Numbered from the stretch's first letter, positions 45,030-56,680 are shown. The stretch is 64,000 nt of DNA from Pogostemon cablin (GCA_023678885.1 CM043001.1:7848092-7912091), one strand, 5' to 3'. Program-made: numbers and translations. Notes: generated by a model from the sequence alone, not told the origin.

Positions 45030-45928
45030 AGTATTTTCATAATCAGATCGGAGATCGAACCGGTGATCCCAACGGTTTGAGGTTCAATCGGTATGACCGA
45101 TTGAATCGAAAAATAAAAATCACCCATTTTAAATAATATTTTATTATTTTTTATATAATTTAAATTCACATGTATAATTATTAAACAATTCTCCTTAGCC
45201 TAATTTATATTAGAACTTATAGGCCACAATCTAACAGGTGAATATTAATTATAAATCCCAATAAATTATAATTTTCACACTTTAAGAGTATATTAAGAAT
45301 GATGTATGATTTATTAGCTCAAATTACAGTATTTTGTGAGAACATAAAAGATAGATCTGGAAGGATAGTGTTAGATTTTCTCTTTCTCTTCTCAATGACC
45401 CTTTCTCTCTCCAAGGAACATATCTTTCCAATAATAGATCTAGAAAGTTCATTCCATCAAAGCACCGCCCGTTACCAAAATCCACTGCTTCTCTCTCACG
45501 ACTCCGATTCAGTCTCTCATCACAGGCCCGCCCCATAATCAAGCTCGCTGTGCCGACTCCCATCGATCTTTGCCCACATTGCACCACTGTTTACTGCCAA
45601 GAGTCAATCAGCTACATCTCCTTTGAAATTTTGGTTTTGAATTTTAAGTTCTTTTGGGTTGTATTTTATGATCTCTATTTTAAGTTTATCAAATTAGAAA
45701 GGAAATGAGGAAGATCTTGTCTTCAGCGATTATTTATTAAAAAAATTTGAACCGGCAGTTTCCGATTTGGATGGGTTTTTCGATTTTATCGATTCAGTCT
45801 GGTCCAAATTAATTTTCTCCAGTTCAATAGCAAAAAAATAGTTTTAGGGTGTTTTTGGACCAGTTCAACACTGGTTCCCGGTTAAACCGGTCGAACCGGC
45901 TGGTCCGGTCTAATTCTGAAAACACTGA
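45030..45928. mobile_element. hAT-like insertion with CAGTGTTTTCA-type ends
   Basis: Its ends AGTATTTTCATAATCAGA and the complement of TTCTGAAAACACTGA are imperfect inverted repeats. The 8-bp flanks CTTTACCA (45022-45029) and CTTTACTA (45929-45936) look like a target duplication, and removing the element restores the copia frame. It carries GAACCGG-rich ends and no transposase. Frames inside (45299-45587) have no domain. Confidence 0.78.
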
Positions 45929-46023
45929 CTTTACTAAACGATTTAATACTCTCCGATGTTCTGTATGTACCACATTTTAAATACAATATTCTCTCCATCT
46001 CATACCTCATCCAATGTGCTAAT

Positions 46024-46720
46024 TTGAAGTGTACGTTTTTCTCTACTTATTGTGTTTTGCAGGCCTTGCAGAGTGGTAAGGTGTTGGATACTGGAAAATT
46101 GATTGGAAAGTTATATATCTTGCAACACTCTTCAGTCCCTTGCTTTACACCTACTACTTTACTTTGTACTTCCACATATGATATATGGCATAAACTTTTA
46201 GGTCATGTTTCTTCTGGCGTTATGCACCATCTTGATTTTGTTCAGCCCTCCAATTCTAAATCTCTGGATTTCCATCCTTTTACAGTTTGTCATTTGTCTA
46301 AATAGAGCAAACTTTGTTTCCCCACTAGTACTATTAAATATCTTACCTCTTTTGATATGATTCATATTGATATTTGGGGTCCTTACAAGTATGAATCACT
46401 TACTGCTACACCTTTCTTTCTGACCGTGGTTGATGATTATAGTAGAGCCACAAGGGTGTTTCTATTGAAAATAAAGAGCAACACTGTTCCCATTTTACAA
46501 GAATTCTATCAGATGGTTCTCACTCAGTTTAATAAGAAAATAAAGATAGTTATATAGGACAATGGTTCTGAATTTTTGAGCCACGCACGCATGTCAACAG
46601 TTTTTGAAGACCCATGGCATATTACACCAGAGAAGTTGTGCATATACTCTTCAGCAAAATGGAGTAGTGAAAATAAAACACACACATCCTCAATATAGCC
46701 AAAGCCCTTATGTTTAAGTC
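46024..46720 (+). pseudogene. Copia GAG-pre-integrase and integrase core
   Basis: The zinc-binding part shows STYDIWHKLLGHVSSGVMHH. The core starts FDMIHIDIWGPYKY (first Asp), has FFLTVVDDYSRATRVFLL, and the second Asp in DNGSEF just after a stop at 46557. Further pieces (46710-46901, PSKFWQYSILTAAHIINRLP) complete the C-terminal part. Confidence 0.87.
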
Positions 46721-47479
46721 CCATTTACCCTCTAAATTTTGGCAATATTCTATTCTTACTGCAGCTCACATCATTAACAGATTGCCTACACCTATTCTGA
46801 AATGGAAAACACCATTTGAATTTTTGTACCACAAACCCCCATCTTACAACCTCAAAGTTTTTTTGCTAACTTGCTTTTGCTACAAATACCCATCCACATA
46901 AAATAAAGTTTACTCCCAAAGCTCATCATTGTGTTATGCTTGGGTATGTTACTAGTCAAAAAGGTTTCAAGCAGTATGATCTAGACACTCATATAATCTT
47001 CAGTTCAAGAGATGTTCACTTTTATGAGGATGTTTTCCCGTTCCACAATAATCATGATGACTCATTACCACCCCACATTCCCTTGTTCCATTTTACATAA
47101 CCAGATTTGGATCAAGATCCTCCATATCCCACAAGTCTAGACATGCACTCTCCTCTAGACGAAGCCACTGAACCTGATACTTTATCATCCTCTTCTGTTC
47201 CTCTACCATATGTCTTTCTCCTGATACTTCAACATCATCTTCTGCTTCTTTACGAAAATCTTCATGAGTCATTCATAAGCCTTCTTATCTTAATGATTTT
47301 GTGTCTCATTATATAGCTGACCAATCAATTCCCTTGGCTACACATTCACCTCGCACGGCTGCGCAAGGTACCATATACCCTCTTCCATATATTTTATCTT
47401 CTTATGATCATGCTTATATATCTTTTATGTCTAACGTAAATATCTCTAAGGAACTAAGTACCTATACTCAAGCTTTGGG

Positions 47480-48380
47480 AGATTGAAATTGGGAACAAGC
47501 GATGCTTAAGGAATTGGAAGCTTTGGAGGCTAATGGCACATGGGATTTGGTTACTCTACCATCACATAAGCAACCTATTGGTTGTAAATGGGTCTTCAAG
47601 ATCAAAAGACATGCTGATGGCAGCATAGAATGTTACAAAGCTTGCTTAGTAGCCAAGGGCTACCATCAAATTTAGGGTATTGATTATGAAGATATTTTTC
47701 ACCTGTGGTGAAACCTGTAACTGTTCGAATGGTTTTGGCCTTGGCTGCAGGAATAGGTTGGCTTATTTGTCAGCTTGATATTAATTATTCTTTTCTACAT
47801 GGATTTCTTTCTGAAGAGGTTTATATGCTTCCACCTCCGGGTTACAAGCTTGAGAAGAAGGGAGAGGTTTATCGATTACGTAAAAGCTTATATGGGTTGA
47901 AGCAAGCTTCACAGGAGTGAAATTCTGAATTTTGCAAAAAATTATTGGCGTACGAGTTTATTCAATCAGCCCATGATCATTTCTTGTTCACTAAAGATAC
48001 TGGGTCAGATTTCATGGCACTCCTTGTTTATATTGATGACGTTCTTATCACTGGTGCATGACTTGATCTCATTAATGAACAAGAAGCATTTGTATGCTCT
48101 TTTTACAATCAAAGACCTTGAATTTGCAAAGTAATTTTTGAGTTTGGAGATAGCTAGGAGCTCTACTGGTATGTCTATTTCACAGCACAAATATCTGTTG
48201 GATTTGTTGACTAATACAGGTCTTACTGGTTGTAAACCTTCCTCAACTCATTTTTCTCCCGGTGTGCGTCTTTCAAGCACATCTGGAGAATTATTTTCCG
48301 ATCCAGATCTTTATAGAAGAGCGATTGGCCAACTCTTGTATCTCAACTTCACACGACCTGACATTACCTACAGCGTGTAG
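47480..48380 (+). pseudogene. Copia reverse transcriptase (RVT_2)
   Basis: Motifs run from EQAMLKELEALEANGTWDLV and KWVFKIKRHADGSIE through QLDINYSFLHGFLSEEVYML, RLRKSLYGLKQASQE and the catalytic YIDD box (near 48040) to RPDITYSV. Stops and frameshifts lie at about 47675, 47700, 47920, 48060 and 48135. Confidence 0.88.
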
Positions 48381-48383
48381 CAA

Positions 48384-48890
48384 TTGAGTCAATTTGTGAA
48401 CAAGCCATATAAATCATATTGCGAGGTCGCACTACATCTTCTTCGGTATTTAAAAGGATCGTCTACACATAGATTATTCTACTCTTCTAAGAATAATTTT
48501 ACACTTCAAGCTTATAGTGATGCAGATTGGAGAAGTTGTATAGATACTCGTAAGTCAATCACTGGATTTGTATATTTCTTGGTGATTCACTCATATATTG
48601 GAAAAAAGAGAAGCAAAATACTGTCTCACGTTCTTCGATCAAAGCTGAATAACGTGTCCTTGCAGCTCCACTACTGAGTTACAATGGATTTCTTATATTG
48701 CCATCGATCTTCACCTTCTGATTTTCTTACCTCTCACCTTGTTGTGTGACAATAAGACGACCATACACATCAAAGAAAATTCCATTTTTCACGAGAGAAC
48801 CAAACATATTGAAATTGATTGCCACCTTGTTTGGAATTTTTATAAAGCTGGTTTCTTGCAACTCTCACACGTATTCACACATCATCAACT
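48384..48890 (+). pseudogene. Copia RNase H
   Basis: ALHLLRYLKGSSTHRLFYS and QAYSDADWRSCIDTRKSIT carry the first catalytic residues. CDNKTTIHIKENSIFHERTK and IEIDCHLVWNFYKAG belong to the C-terminal part after a frameshift. It is followed directly by the 3' LTR region. Confidence 0.87.
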
Positions 48891-49021
48891 AGATGACTTG
48901 TTTATAAAATCTCTTGGCTGTATTGTTTTTCAGATGTTTTGTTCCAAGTTGGAATTGCTTGCTCTCACATCGCATCCAACTTGGCTGTACTGTTCTTCAG
49001 ACGTTTTGTTCCAAGTTAGAT

Positions 49022-49182
49022 TGATGCTTTGACACGTGTTTTTTATTTTATGTTTGTTAAGTGATTGTAACTGTTGTATCTAGATATATCTATATATACT
49101 CTCTCTATATTGAAAACATACAGCAGTTTTCATTATAATAAATAACACAAAGTTTATCTCTCTATCCTTACCTAATTCTAGA
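49022..49182 (+). repeat. 3' LTR of the copia element
   Basis: About 160 bp match the LTR pieces at 35130-36220 and 44452-44550. The LTR ends are inferred from where the similarity starts and stops. No convincing target duplication was found. Confidence 0.65.
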
Positions 49183-49326
49183 CACGTCACCAACTGTTTG
49201 GGTAGCTTCTTGCTTGAGATAAATTTGCAAAGCTTTTCAAAGATAGTGGTTTTTTTCGCTAAATTTTAAAAGTTGGGATTTAATTGCAACTAAAGTAAAG
49301 ATGAAGATTTTTTACGCAATTAATCC
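49181..49326. repeat. Right arm of the 150-bp inverted repeat
   Basis: The complement starts GGATTAATTGCGTAAAAA and ends GGTGACGTGTC, matching 34014-34169. It abuts the end of the copia LTR. Confidence 0.7.
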
Positions 49327-50179
49327 TTTTTCTGTTTATTGTGCCACCAAGCACACAACACATAATTCACAAATAACAAATTAATCAACAATGTTGATAA
49401 TAAGTTTTTAACTTTGTAAGAATTGAGACTAATTAAATATAATAGATTTTTGAAATGGTTAATTTATCTATTAATCAATTCGGGTGGAGAGCAGCGTAAC
49501 TAATGATACGTAGATTTAGTCAGAGAATTAGCATAGCTTCTTCTATTTTGCAAAATTTTTATTTTTCTCATGTGTTTGGGGTTATTTATGGGTTTGGATC
49601 TTTTGTACCACTTTGGTGTGACATGTCGTGTCGGTGGATAATTGACATATAGGAAAGAGGAGAACAACTATACCCTAAGTCAATGTTTAAACCCTTGGGG
49701 TAAGGGATTAGATTTTTCACCCTACTACGTGTCATTCTCTAAGAAGATGTTATAAGAGATATCATACCAAAGTGTCACATGACATCCCATGCCCTTATTT
49801 ATAGGCAAGGAAGCCTACTATAGAATTTTGTCCCTTAAAATATTTTAGTAGTATTGATTATTTAAAAAAATTTCAATATCCCTACTATAGAATTTTATCG
49901 GTATCTACATTACATTTAATCTTTAATACTCATATATTTTGATATTACATTTTTAATATCTCTATTTTTATACTTTATTTGACTCATTTTAATATTCACG
50001 TTTTTTTACGCAATAATTAAGAATATAGTATTTTAAAATACAGTGATTAAATATACACACGTACGTTAGTATATATTAAATTAAATATGATTGACTATGG
50101 ATCAATCACGTAGTTATGTAGTGACAAACTATTACTTCTTGGGTTAGTATTAATAGGTACAAAAGAAAATATATATTTA
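49327..50179. other. AT-rich intergenic DNA
   Basis: No gene seen. A short inverted pair (ACCACTTTGGTGTGACATG at about 49608 and the complement of ACCAAAGTGTCACATG at about 49768) could be the ends of a small MITE, but no target duplication is clear. Confidence 0.5.
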
Positions 50180-51026
50180 CCATGAGATACATAGTTGTCT
50201 TAATAATACTAATAACTACAATTTACTGCACATGATTGCCACATTTACCCTTATACTTGAATGGAATGCTATTTGAAATATTTAAATTGCACACAATTAT
50301 ATATATATGCATTCCAAAAATAAAAAAATTATTTTAGTATGAAAATTCACATTTAATTTTAATATCTATTAAATTATTTCATGTATTATGATTTTTTTTA
50401 AAGTTCTATCATTCTTATTTCAAATATTTAAAAAATATTTTGAGTATTTTTTTATTTACATATTAATTACGTTGCACATAATTTTTTATGTTGCACATAA
50501 CGCTGAACACAATAATTATTTCAGCATTATGTGCAGCATAAAAATTTGTGTGCAACGTAATTATTATGTAAAAAAAAGTTATGTGCAGCGTAAATATTAT
50601 ATCATTAATCTTCTATGCAGTGTAAATATTGATATGTGGTTTGTATGTGAATAAAAAATATTTTGTGCAATCTAAATGTTATGTGAATCATTAATGTTTT
50701 GTGCAGTGTAAATGTCATGTGAATAAAAAAATTGTTAATATGTAAATATTAAGCGTTATGTGCAACAAAAAAATATTACGTACAAAATAAAAATTTGTGC
50801 GCAGCAAAAATTAATATTATGTACTGCAAAAATATTATATGAAAGTATTTTTAAAAATTACTTTGTGAATGTAAATTAATATTATGTAATGAAAAAAAAA
50901 GATGATGAGTTAATTTCATAAAAAACGGTTAGATATTTTAGGTAAGATCACATTTTCTTATTTTAAATTATGAATTATAATTAGGGGTATATTAGGCATA
51001 TAGTTAGATTATTTTGTATCTCATAG
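50180..51026. mobile_element. Candidate MITE with TA target and internal repeats
   Basis: The ends CCATGAGATACATAG and the complement CTATGAGATACAAAA are inverted repeats, each next to TA. The interior (50460-50880) has repeated GTGCAGCGTAAATATTATG-like units. No coding capacity. Confidence 0.6.
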
Positions 51027-51309
51027 TAATGTTTTAAATTGGATGTACTTGAGGACAATAATGTTCAATAATGTGTTTGTTCTAACAATTATTCCTTACT
51101 TCTTCTTTTGTTCCAACTAGTATATAACCAGTGTAGGGGTGGAAAAAAAATAAAAACTCGATATGTCGAGCTCATCGAACCGAAAATATCAAAATTTAGG
51201 TATGCCAAAATTTTCGGTATAGTATAGTCACCGTACCGAAAAACGGTTTGATATCAATATCTGCTGAGTTAATATTTCGGTATTTCGATATACCGAAAAA
51301 TATTAAATA

Positions 51310-51559
51310 CTCCCTCCGTCCCACGTATTTTTACCCATTCCATTTTTGGTAAGAATACATAATATTTTATTACCTATTTTTTACAATCCCAATAATTTTA
51401 ATTACTTTTTTATACTTTATTCACCATTCCCAATAACTTTATTTATTTTTTTTACATTACTAATTTATCCCTACTTTTTCTTACATTATATATTAAAAAA
51501 TAACATGTCTTAATCTCCATGTCCGTATAAATGGGTAAAAGTACTCGGAACGGAAGGAG
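51310..51559. mobile_element. Stowaway MITE
   Basis: 250 bp, CTCCCTCCGTCCCACG...CGGAACGGAAGGAG between TA dinucleotides. Confidence 0.9.
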
Positions 51560-52065
51560 TATATTTTATTATTTTATTTTTGTATTTGTAATGTTATTTT
51601 ATAGCCCAAATAACCAAGTCCAAAAATAAAATTTCTAAGAGGCCTAACCCATTTAACCATTATCAGCCCATTTAACATTGGTAAATCCCAAATTTTATAC
51701 ATTAGGTTCAGGAGACAACCACGTTGCACACACTAAGAGTACAAAATATCAATTCACGCTGCTGCAATCTATTCTTTTCAGTTCTTCTTATATTTAAACT
51801 TCAAACCCTAGATATAATCCTCTTATTAAACTACTTCACTCTGCCGCGATCTACCTCACATCGTCTTCTATCATGCGACTAAAATTTATATTTTCTAGTT
51901 TTTTCTTTTGATGTATTTCTCGACTTCTTCCTAAAAATTAGTGATTGTCGTCGTCGTCCAAGTCTCCAACCTATAACCCATGGCTATTAGCTATTGAATT
52001 TTTGTGTGACATATTTGAGTTTTGTGGAATTTAGATCTGTAAAAAATTATTTAGATCTATATGTA
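51560..52065. other. Sequence of the hAT-type element between MITE and solo LTR
   Basis: It includes a CT-rich stretch (51700-51960) resembling a plant 5' leader (AAACCCTAG, repeated TCTTC and CGTCGTC). No supported frame follows before the LTR-like sequence. Confidence 0.35.
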
Positions 52066-53745
52066 TGATTGTCGTTTAATTCACCCAGATTTTATCGTAT
52101 TTTTATGTTCGTTTTATGTGTGTTTTGTATGCTTCGTATCATATTTTGAGTGATATGGATGGATTTGATGAAGGTTACTTATTTGAGTTGCATTAATGTT
52201 GATTAGGTGTTTTGGAAGAAGAATTGAGCAAACATGAGATAAAATGGAGAGTACAAAGAATTGCACAAAAACTCGATCGAATTTCTAAAATTCGATCGAA
52301 GATTAAGAATAAAATGGAAGCCATGGAAATGCTGAAAAACTCGATCGAATTTTCTGAAATTCGATCGAATTTCTGGTACAGTGTGAAGCGAGAGTTTGGG
52401 AAAAACTTGAAAATTCGACCGAAGAGTTAAAAACTTGATCAAATTTTTGAACACTTTGAAGGCAGAAAACGTGCTCCATTTGAAGAAGCACCCATTGCAT
52501 GAAAACTCGACCGAAGTACAAGAAACTCGATCGAATTTTCATGCAAAAATGCCAGTTGTAATTGCGAGATTCCTGCATTCAAAAGGGGTAAAAATACTAT
52601 TCCCATTCTCTCAAGGGAGATTTGCAAGGGGGTGTTTTCAAGACACACACCACACACACTATTCTCTACATTCTTCATCTTCATCATCACCCATCCATCA
52701 TCCTATCATCCATCCTCTCCATTTTGTTCATATTTGCACTACCAATCTAGTGAGGATTGAGGATTGAGATTGGGAGCTTGTAAAGTGAAGGAAGACATTC
52801 AACCTACCTCAAGAAGGGAAGATATCTTGCTTTTCATTTGTAATCCTTTTTGGTTTGTTTTGAAACAATGAATGTATGTAAGCATTTTGAGGATATTTTC
52901 ATAATGTTTATTGTTGGCTAGACCTCTAGTGACGCTAGCCACAAGATGGGTTAGGGCTTTTTGGATTTGTTGGATTTAAATGGTTATTTGATATGATATT
53001 TGGAATTTCCTACATGATTTATGATTCATTTATTCATGTTATGATTTGTGTGATTGATATCTCCAGTTATAATGTTAGGAAAGTCATTCCGATATTGTGA
53101 TTAAGGTGTTGATTGAATCATGTTATAATATGGATAATGTATGTTAGTATGTGAAGTATGTGGTAGTATTTTTATACACTTAGAATAGTCATGTTGAAAC
53201 ATTTGATTAATTAATCTTGATTGGTTGTTAATTGAGTGAGAAGAATAGATCTTACAATCATAGACCCTTTAGGGAATTGAGAGTAAGAAACAATCTTTTG
53301 TGCTTCAAACTTGTAATGAGTTGAGAACCTAATTATCTTGGTCATAGAGATTAGGGGAACATTTGTAATTGCTTCTATTCCGATTATCATTGATACTTGC
53401 CATTTAACATTAACAAGTTCATGTAATACCCTTAATCTTGAATGAGGTTAGCCTTGCTCCTCCTTAGATTACCCACCTTCACTCTATTTTCATCTTGGTT
53501 ATTTGTCTCTTGCATCAATCTACTTTAGTTGTTATTTATTTTATGTGTTACTTGATTAGATAATTGTCTTTTAATTCTAAAAACTCACAAACCCGTTCAC
53601 TCCTATAAAGCATGATTAAAAATGAATCCGGATACACCTCAGATTGAACTCTCCCTTTGATTGATATTTAAACTGGGTCAATAACTACACACGATAAGGT
53701 ACGCTTACCTTGATCAATTTAACCCCGAAAATGGCTTTAAGTTCA
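52066..53745 (+). repeat. Solo LTR of an Athila-like family
   Basis: The start region (TGATTGTCG...TTCACCCAGATTTTATCG) and overall plan resemble the LTR at 6483. It also has a palindrome-rich U3 (52260-52545, CTCGATCGAATTT units), a transcript-start-like region with ACACACCACACACACT, then a long T/A-rich R-U5. No internal domain is present. The exact ends and target duplication are unclear. Confidence 0.6.
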
Positions 53746-53797
53746 ATGTATATGTATGGTCTTTATAATTTAAATGAGTTATTTTATTTATACAATA

Positions 53798-54024
53798 CTT
53801 CCTCCGTCCCTAGGTAAGAGTTTCATTTTATCATTTTGGTTGTCCCACTCAAAGCATCCCATTTCCTTTTTTGGACACATGAAACCCACCCATACCCACT
53901 AATATAATTAAATCATGGGGTTCACATACCCACTAATATAACTACCCACTACACATTAAATAATAATACTTCTTAATACATGTGCTCAAAAGCAAATGAG
54001 ATTCTTACCAAGGGACGGAGGAAG
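53798..54024. mobile_element. Stowaway MITE
   Basis: 227 bp, CTTCCTCCGTCCCTAGG...CCAAGGGACGGAGGAAG between TA dinucleotides. Confidence 0.9.
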
Positions 54025-54354
54025 TATATATTTGTTGGGCTTTCTTTTATATTCTTCTCTGATTGAATTTTGTTTGGTGGATGATGATTATTTTTTATAA
54101 GAATTTTGAACTCAAAACTTTTGTCAATATAGGTGTAAAATACAGCTAGCTTCTGTTTATACACATAAATAATCTTGAATCTCTTACAATATAGGTGTGT
54201 ATTATTTGAAAGTATTCAATTTTTTTTTAATTTTCCCCTGATTTTCGACACTAATTATCTTCTATTATTTCATTCACATGAAATGCATCAATTAATTTTA
54301 CAGTGTTAATTTGAGTCTCTTTTGATGATTTCCAATATGGCATACGAGTATATT

Positions 54355-55146
54355 TAGAGCTGTCAAAATGGGTTGTGGGGCGGGTTATGTCACAACCCAC
54401 CACAACCCACTCTTTAGTGGGCTTAAGTGGGGCGGGTCATTGGTGGGGCGGGTTGTTGGCGGGGCGGGCCACTCGCGGGGCGGGTCAGCCCACCTCTCTC
54501 TTTATTATTTTTTTGAATTTTTTTTCATTTTTTAATAGATTTTTTATGACATCTTACATTTACTTTTTATACTCTTCAACAAATAATTTAATCTCTAATA
54601 ATAAACATTAAATTAGAGTATGAATTTTTTTGTGTCCACTAATTTGGTGTAGTCAATATTTTGATTTTTTATTTTTGATATTTTTATGATTTTTTTGATT
54701 TTTGATATTTTTTTGGTCGATAAATCGATATTTTTTTGGTATGCTAATTTTTCGATGTGAAACGCTATGCTAAAATATCAGTATTAATCAATATTTATCG
54801 ATATTGATAAAAATTCTGTACGATATCGAATTTAATTTATCAAAATTTTTTTGAAATATCAAAATTTTGGTATCGATGGGGGTGGGGGTGGGGGTGGGGA
54901 TGGGGGTGGTGAGGGTGGGTAAGAGGTTAATTGAAAATTGTGGATTGATGGTGGGTTAGGGTGGGTCAACCCACAACCCACCGCAACCCACCTGTTAATA
55001 GGTTAGGGTGGGGCGGGTTACAGTAGGGCGGGCCATTGGTGGGGTGGGTCATTGGTGGGGCGGGTTACTTGTGGGTTATTGTGTTGCGGGTTTTTGAGGG
55101 GCGGGACGGGTTGGCCCATTGGGCTCAACCCAAATTGACAGGTCTA
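54355..55146. mobile_element. hAT-type MITE with G-rich ends
   Basis: The ends TAGAGCTGTCAAAATGGG and the complement TAGACCTGTCAATTTGGG match. The flanks AGTATATT (54347-54354) and GGTATATT (55147-55154) fit an 8-bp duplication. GGGGCGGGT repeats fill both ends, and a G-run array lies at 54879-54912. Frames read through it are repeat artefacts. Confidence 0.85.
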
Positions 55147-55176
55147 GGTATATTGCTAGTTACTCTCTTGTATATA

Positions 55177-55402
55177 CTCCCTGCCTCCCCATTAGAAAAG
55201 ATATTTTTTTCATTTTGGGCGTCTCACCCAAAAAGTCTCATTTTCTTTTATACACAAGTGGGATCCACACACACCTACTAATATAATTAAAATATGGGGC
55301 CAACATTCCCACTAATACAACTACCAACAACACATTAAATAATAATACTTTTTAATTCACGTACAAATAGTAAAAGACCCTTTTAGTGTGGAACGAAGGG
55401 AG
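55177..55402. mobile_element. Stowaway MITE, diverged
   Basis: 226 bp, CTCCCTGCCTCCCC...GTGGAACGAAGGGAG between TA dinucleotides. Confidence 0.82.
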
Positions 55403-55683
55403 TAATATCTTAAATAATTAATCAGTGAATTTTATGGTTTAGAATTTAATTTTTAATTTTCAATATGATTTGTGTATGTTGATATGGTATGTAATAAAAT
55501 TTTCAGTATGATACAGTATATACCGAAAATTTGGCACGGTAATAGTTATAGTTTGGCAACTGTAGGCATTTTAAGATATCAAAATTTTGGTATTTCGATA
55601 TCGGTATGCAAACCATCATCCAAAACTTTCAGTACAATATCGGTATTTTTGGTATGCCGTATTTTCCCACCCCTAAACTAGTG

Positions 55684-56073
55684 TGTTACGCATGACATAA
55701 AACCTATTTAAACATTATATTTTATAAAATAAAATAAAATATATTTATATATTTGTAATTAAATATACACACTTACATTAATATATATTAAATTAAATGA
55801 AAATACAAATTGAAATTTATAATCAATATTGGAGTATTTTATTTAGAAAACAATCAATATTATTATAATTTTTTATGATATTATTATTTGAATTAATGAA
55901 TTTATTTAATTTTATAAGAGTTGATATTAGATGCAAGGGTGCACCCATATGTGTATAACTTTTTATTCTATTTTATATACGTATTTTTAATATTGTATAC
56001 TTTTTTCACACTAAGTTTTTCATTAAAAAAATTAGCATCTACATATGTATAACTTTTTATTTAATAGAGTATA
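55684..56073. other. AT-rich intergenic DNA
   Basis: Nothing recognised beyond A/T-rich low complexity. Confidence 0.6.
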
Positions 56074-56326
56074 CTTCCTCCGTCCCGAAAAAGTTTGCGT
56101 CCCCCTTTCCGGCACGGAGATTAAGAAATTGATAACTTTTAGGGGTATAATGATATTTTTATGTAATAAATAAATGATAAAGTATGTTAGGTAGAGATGA
56201 TTTTTTTTTGTAAATAAAGTATATGGGGAAGGGTGATTGGTTTTTACTTTTTGCTTTTTTGGAATGTGCAAACTTTTGTGGGACAGTCCAAAATGGAAAG
56301 TGTATCATCTGAAAGGAGACGGAGGG
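56074..56326. mobile_element. Stowaway MITE, diverged
   Basis: The left end CTTCCTCCGTCCCG follows TA. The right end reads AGGAGACGGAGGGA. The right TA is not preserved. Confidence 0.78.
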
Positions 56327-56598
56327 ATTTTTAATAATTGTATATTTTTTTTACACTCAATTTTTCATTAAAAAAACTAGCAATTAAATTTTATATATAT
56401 TTATTTATAATTGTATATGTTTTTGTTTATATTTGTATACGATTTTGAAAGTGGATGTATCCTATCTTAGGGTGCACCCGAGTGCCCTGTATAATTAAAC
56501 GTGTGGACTTTAAGGTAAGAATATTTATATTTTTCTAAATATACTAAAATTATAATAAAATTAAATAAAATGTATGTACTAATCTTAAATTATATACA

Positions 56599-56601
<3 letters not shown>

Positions 56602-56680
<79 letters not shown>
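56602..56680. repeat. (TA)n microsatellite, about 39 units
   Basis: A pure alternating AT run of nearly 80 bases. It can fold on itself and is likely polymorphic and hard to assemble. Confidence 0.95.

Larger units (their letters stand above)
37445..45183. repeat. Copy A of a duplicated MLE-Harbinger-copia block
   Basis: This block is collinear with copy B, read as 14865 down to 5480, then 23737 to 31365, then 35636 to 36845. Differences are a 1-kb MITE here (37689-38705), two LTR-type insertions in copy B, a 205-bp tandem duplication here, and a 4.3-kb deletion here (between 44237 and 44238). Confidence 0.85.
44452..49182 (+). mobile_element. Ty1/copia retrotransposon, decayed
   Basis: A partial 5' LTR (44452-44550) is followed by a gag tail and the protease start (44570-45029), a nested insertion (45030-45928), integrase, RT and RNase H in copia order, then a 3' LTR (about 49022-49182). 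The coding region has many stops and frameshifts. Most of gag is missing. Confidence 0.88.
51134..55675. mobile_element. hAT-type element of 4.5 kb with nested insertions
   Basis: The left end TAGGGGTGGAAAA and the complement of the right end TAGGGGTGGGAAAAT match. The 8-bp flanks AACCAGTG (51126-51133) and AACTAGTG (55676-55683) differ at one base. Original parts carry TACCGAAA/TTCGGTA motifs on both sides. The rest consists of insertions: Stowaways, a solo LTR and a hAT MITE. No transposase is recognisable. Confidence 0.8.

Noticed and set aside
50388..50654. An 88-codon plus-strand frame
   Set aside because: It is made of the GTGCAGCGTAAATATT repeats of a MITE and has no start context or domain.
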